From JAABQG01 sp963726365 (GTDB lineage Bacteria; Pseudomonadota; Gammaproteobacteria; Burkholderiales; Burkholderiaceae_C): 64,000 nucleotides of DNA. The stretch covers positions 1-64,000 of the forward strand of contig CAVSCI010000027.1 of the NCBI GenBank assembly GCA_963726365.1. Direction: 5' to 3'. The notes below the pieces were generated by a model that made no database searches, had not been told where the DNA came from, and saw nothing but the letters and a program-made list of their open reading frames with translations. Positions 62,135 to 64,000 of the stretch are shown here, piece by piece (position 1 is the first letter of the stretch; each line of letters begins with the position of its first letter). The position numbers were made by a program, and so were the translations under genes.

Positions 62135-64000
62135 TCAGTTCAGCGCCTGCATCGTGATCGCCACGCCGCCCAGCACCGCATTGCCCGACAGTGGATCGCG
62201 CAGCTGATCGTCCAGCAGGGCGTTCAGGTTGGCGCCCGGGCGTTGCGCCGCCAGGTGCAGCCGGGCGCCCGGCAGGTCGTGGCCCCAGCCATGCGGCAGG
62301 CTCACCACGCCGGGCATCATTTCATCGCTGAAGTGGACCTGCGCCTCGATGCTGCGCGGGCCGTTGGCGATGCGGGCCATGGCGCCATCCGCCAGGTGCA
62401 GCCGTGCCGCGTCCGTGGGGTGGACCAGCGCGGTGCAACGGAACGGCCCCTTGGCCAGCACCGGCAGGTTGTGCATCCAGCTGTTGTTGGTGCGCACGTC
62501 GCGCCGACCGATGATCACCAGGTCGGGCGCCGGCTTCGCGAGGTCTGCAACCGCGCGCGCCATGTCGGTGATCAGGGCTGGGCGGTGCCAGTTCGACCTT
62601 GCCGCTGGGGGTGCGCAGCATCTCGGGAATGCGCGGCTGGAGTTCGCCCAGGTCGATGCCTCCCTTTGCGTTGGAGGCCATGACCTTGGCCAGCGTGAGG
62701 CCTTCTGGTTTGCGTGCCGAACTGGTCGCCATACGGTCCACTGCGCAGGGCGACTTCCAGTGCGCGCTGCGGACCCTTGAGCCCGCGGGTGGCGTCGATC
62801 ACGGCATCGGCGTGCGCGCCAAACAGGCGCTGCGCATCGTCGGCGAACTGGGCGTCGTCCAGCGCGCTGGCGTCCACCTCGGCCCCCTTGCCCTGGACAA
62901 TGGCTGCCAGCTTGAGCAGGGTCTGCCATTCCTCGGGCTGACCCGGTGTGGCGGGCAGCACCGGCGGGCTGTAGCGCGCGTGGTTGCGCCAGGAGAGCTG
63001 GGGAAAGGCCACGTCGTAGTGGAAGTCTTCCAGTGGCGACACGCCGGGCAGGATGACGTCGGCGTGGCGCGTGGTTTCGTTCAGGTAGATGTCCATGCTG
63101 ACCATGAAGTCCAGCGTGTCCAGCGCCCGGGCCAGGCGCGGGCCGTTGGGGCTGGAAAGCACCGGGTTGCTGGCCACGGTAAACAGGGCGCGGATCTGGC
63201 CCTCACCGGGCGTCTCGATCTCTTCGGCCAGACAGGTGATGGGCAGCTCCCCATAGACCTCGGGCGCGCCGCTCACGCGGGCATGGTGGCGGCCGGTGCT
63301 GATGCCCTTGCCGATGCCGGGTTTGCCCGCCGTGTTCGAGGCAAAGGCGGCGGATCGGGCAAACATCACACCGCCTTCTCGATCCAGATTGCCGGTCAAC
63401 GTGTTGAGCACATCCACCAGCCAGCTGGAGAGCGTGCCGTATTCCTGCGTGCAGGTGCCGATGCGGGCATAGACGGCGGCGCGGCGTGCGCCAGCCAGCT
63501 CGCGGGTCAGCGCGCGGATGGTGTCGGCGCTGATTCCGCAGCGCGTGGCCACGGCCTCAGGTGTGAAGGGCGCCACCACCTGCTGCACTTCGGCCACGCC
63601 AGTGACCCGGTCGGCCACTGCGCCCAGTTTCACCAGCCCCTCGGCAAACAGGGTGTTCACCATGGCCGCCAGCAAAAACACGTCGGCATTCGGGCGGATG
63701 AAGTGGTGCGCGTCGGCCACAGCGGCGGTTTCGCTGCGGCGCGGGTCGATGACGACCAGCCTGCCACCGCGCGCCTGCAGCGCCCGGGCCTTGCCCTTGA
63801 AGTCGGGCACGGTCCACATGCTGCCGTTGCTCACCAGGGGGTTGGCGCCCAGCACCAGCAGGTAGTCGGTGCGGGCGATGTCGGGCAGGCCGATCGACAG
63901 CCAGTGGCCGAACATCAGTCCGCTGGCGAGCTGCTTGGGCATCTGGTCCAGCGTGGAGGCGGAAAACACATTCTTCGTGCCCAGCGCGCGCGCCAGCTTG
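62135..64000 (-). CDS. Molybdopterin-dependent oxidoreductase (partial, two frameshifts)
   Basis: This second bis-MGD oxidoreductase runs off the right edge; the iron-sulfur N-terminus is outside the window. Visible parts are ASGLMFGHWLSIGLPDIART, YLLVLGANPLVSNGSMWTVP, VIDPRRSETAAVADAHHFIR, LTGNLDREGGVMFARSAAFA, VSMDIYLNETTRHADVILPG and the C-terminal domain GVVSLPHGWGHDLPGARLHL. Single-base insertions near 62711-62720 and 62575-62585 must be removed to read through (SGPYGDQFG to RKPEGLTLAKVM, then ELAPP to LITDMARAVADLAKP). Substrate unknown; resemblance is to the formate dehydrogenase/anaerobic dehydrogenase group. Confidence 0.88.

Overview
The window is GC-rich, tightly packed bacterial chromosome. 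Gene content points to a betaproteobacterium of the order Burkholderiales, most likely Comamonadaceae: argB followed by slmA, a TRAP transporter, Liv-type ABC importers, phasin and other polyhydroxyalkanoate proteins, many TetR and acyl-CoA genes. This is inferred from gene content, not from a marker gene. I saw no rRNA, tRNA, CRISPR array, IS element or prophage.

Layout. 0-4 kb: the start of an unidentified gene behind a perfect 22-bp palindrome, then a TRAP carboxylate transporter. 4.2-5.6 kb: a sulfur-stress pair, a CsoR/CstR-like repressor and a persulfide dioxygenase-rhodanese fusion. 5.7-10.1 kb: a quorum-sensing locus with a CqsA/LqsA-type alpha-hydroxyketone synthase, a CqsS/LqsS-like sensor kinase, an LqsR-like response regulator and a LuxR-type regulator. 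A perfect 28-bp palindrome with a lux-box core lies before the synthase, and a near copy lies at the kinase/luxR divergent start. 10-18.5 kb: housekeeping and miscellaneous genes (amidase, BON-LysM protein, coaX, TPR protein, TetR, patatin, phasin, argB, slmA).

18.8-41.5 kb is a lipid/acyl-CoA island. Two TetR regulators, two acyl-CoA dehydrogenases, a FadB-like multifunctional enzyme, a thiolase, two stand-alone crotonases, an SDR, a DsbA-like isomerase and four hotdog thioesterases surround a complete Liv-type ABC importer with two tandem binding proteins and an embedded acyl-CoA ligase. Together they could import a carboxylic acid, activate it to a CoA ester, beta-oxidise it, and release CoA when acyl-CoAs pile up. 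41.6-50.4 kb: an Atm1-type exporter, two peptidase/amidohydrolase genes, argE, another binding protein and a molybdopterin oxidoreductase. 50.4-64 kb: lipoproteins, a PHA-system protein, a CoA-transferase/HMG-CoA-lyase pair, a VOC protein, an acyl-CoA-binding protein beside a wax ester synthase/DGAT, a lytic transglycosylase, 5-formyl-THF cyclo-ligase, PPK2, a LysR regulator and a second, truncated molybdopterin oxidoreductase.

Quality warning. At least eleven reading-frame breaks in eight genes, plus a probable twelfth, are all single-base insertions, several of them in short homopolymers, in otherwise well-conserved genes. They look like sequence errors rather than real pseudogenes, so I annotate these genes as full-length with frameshifts.
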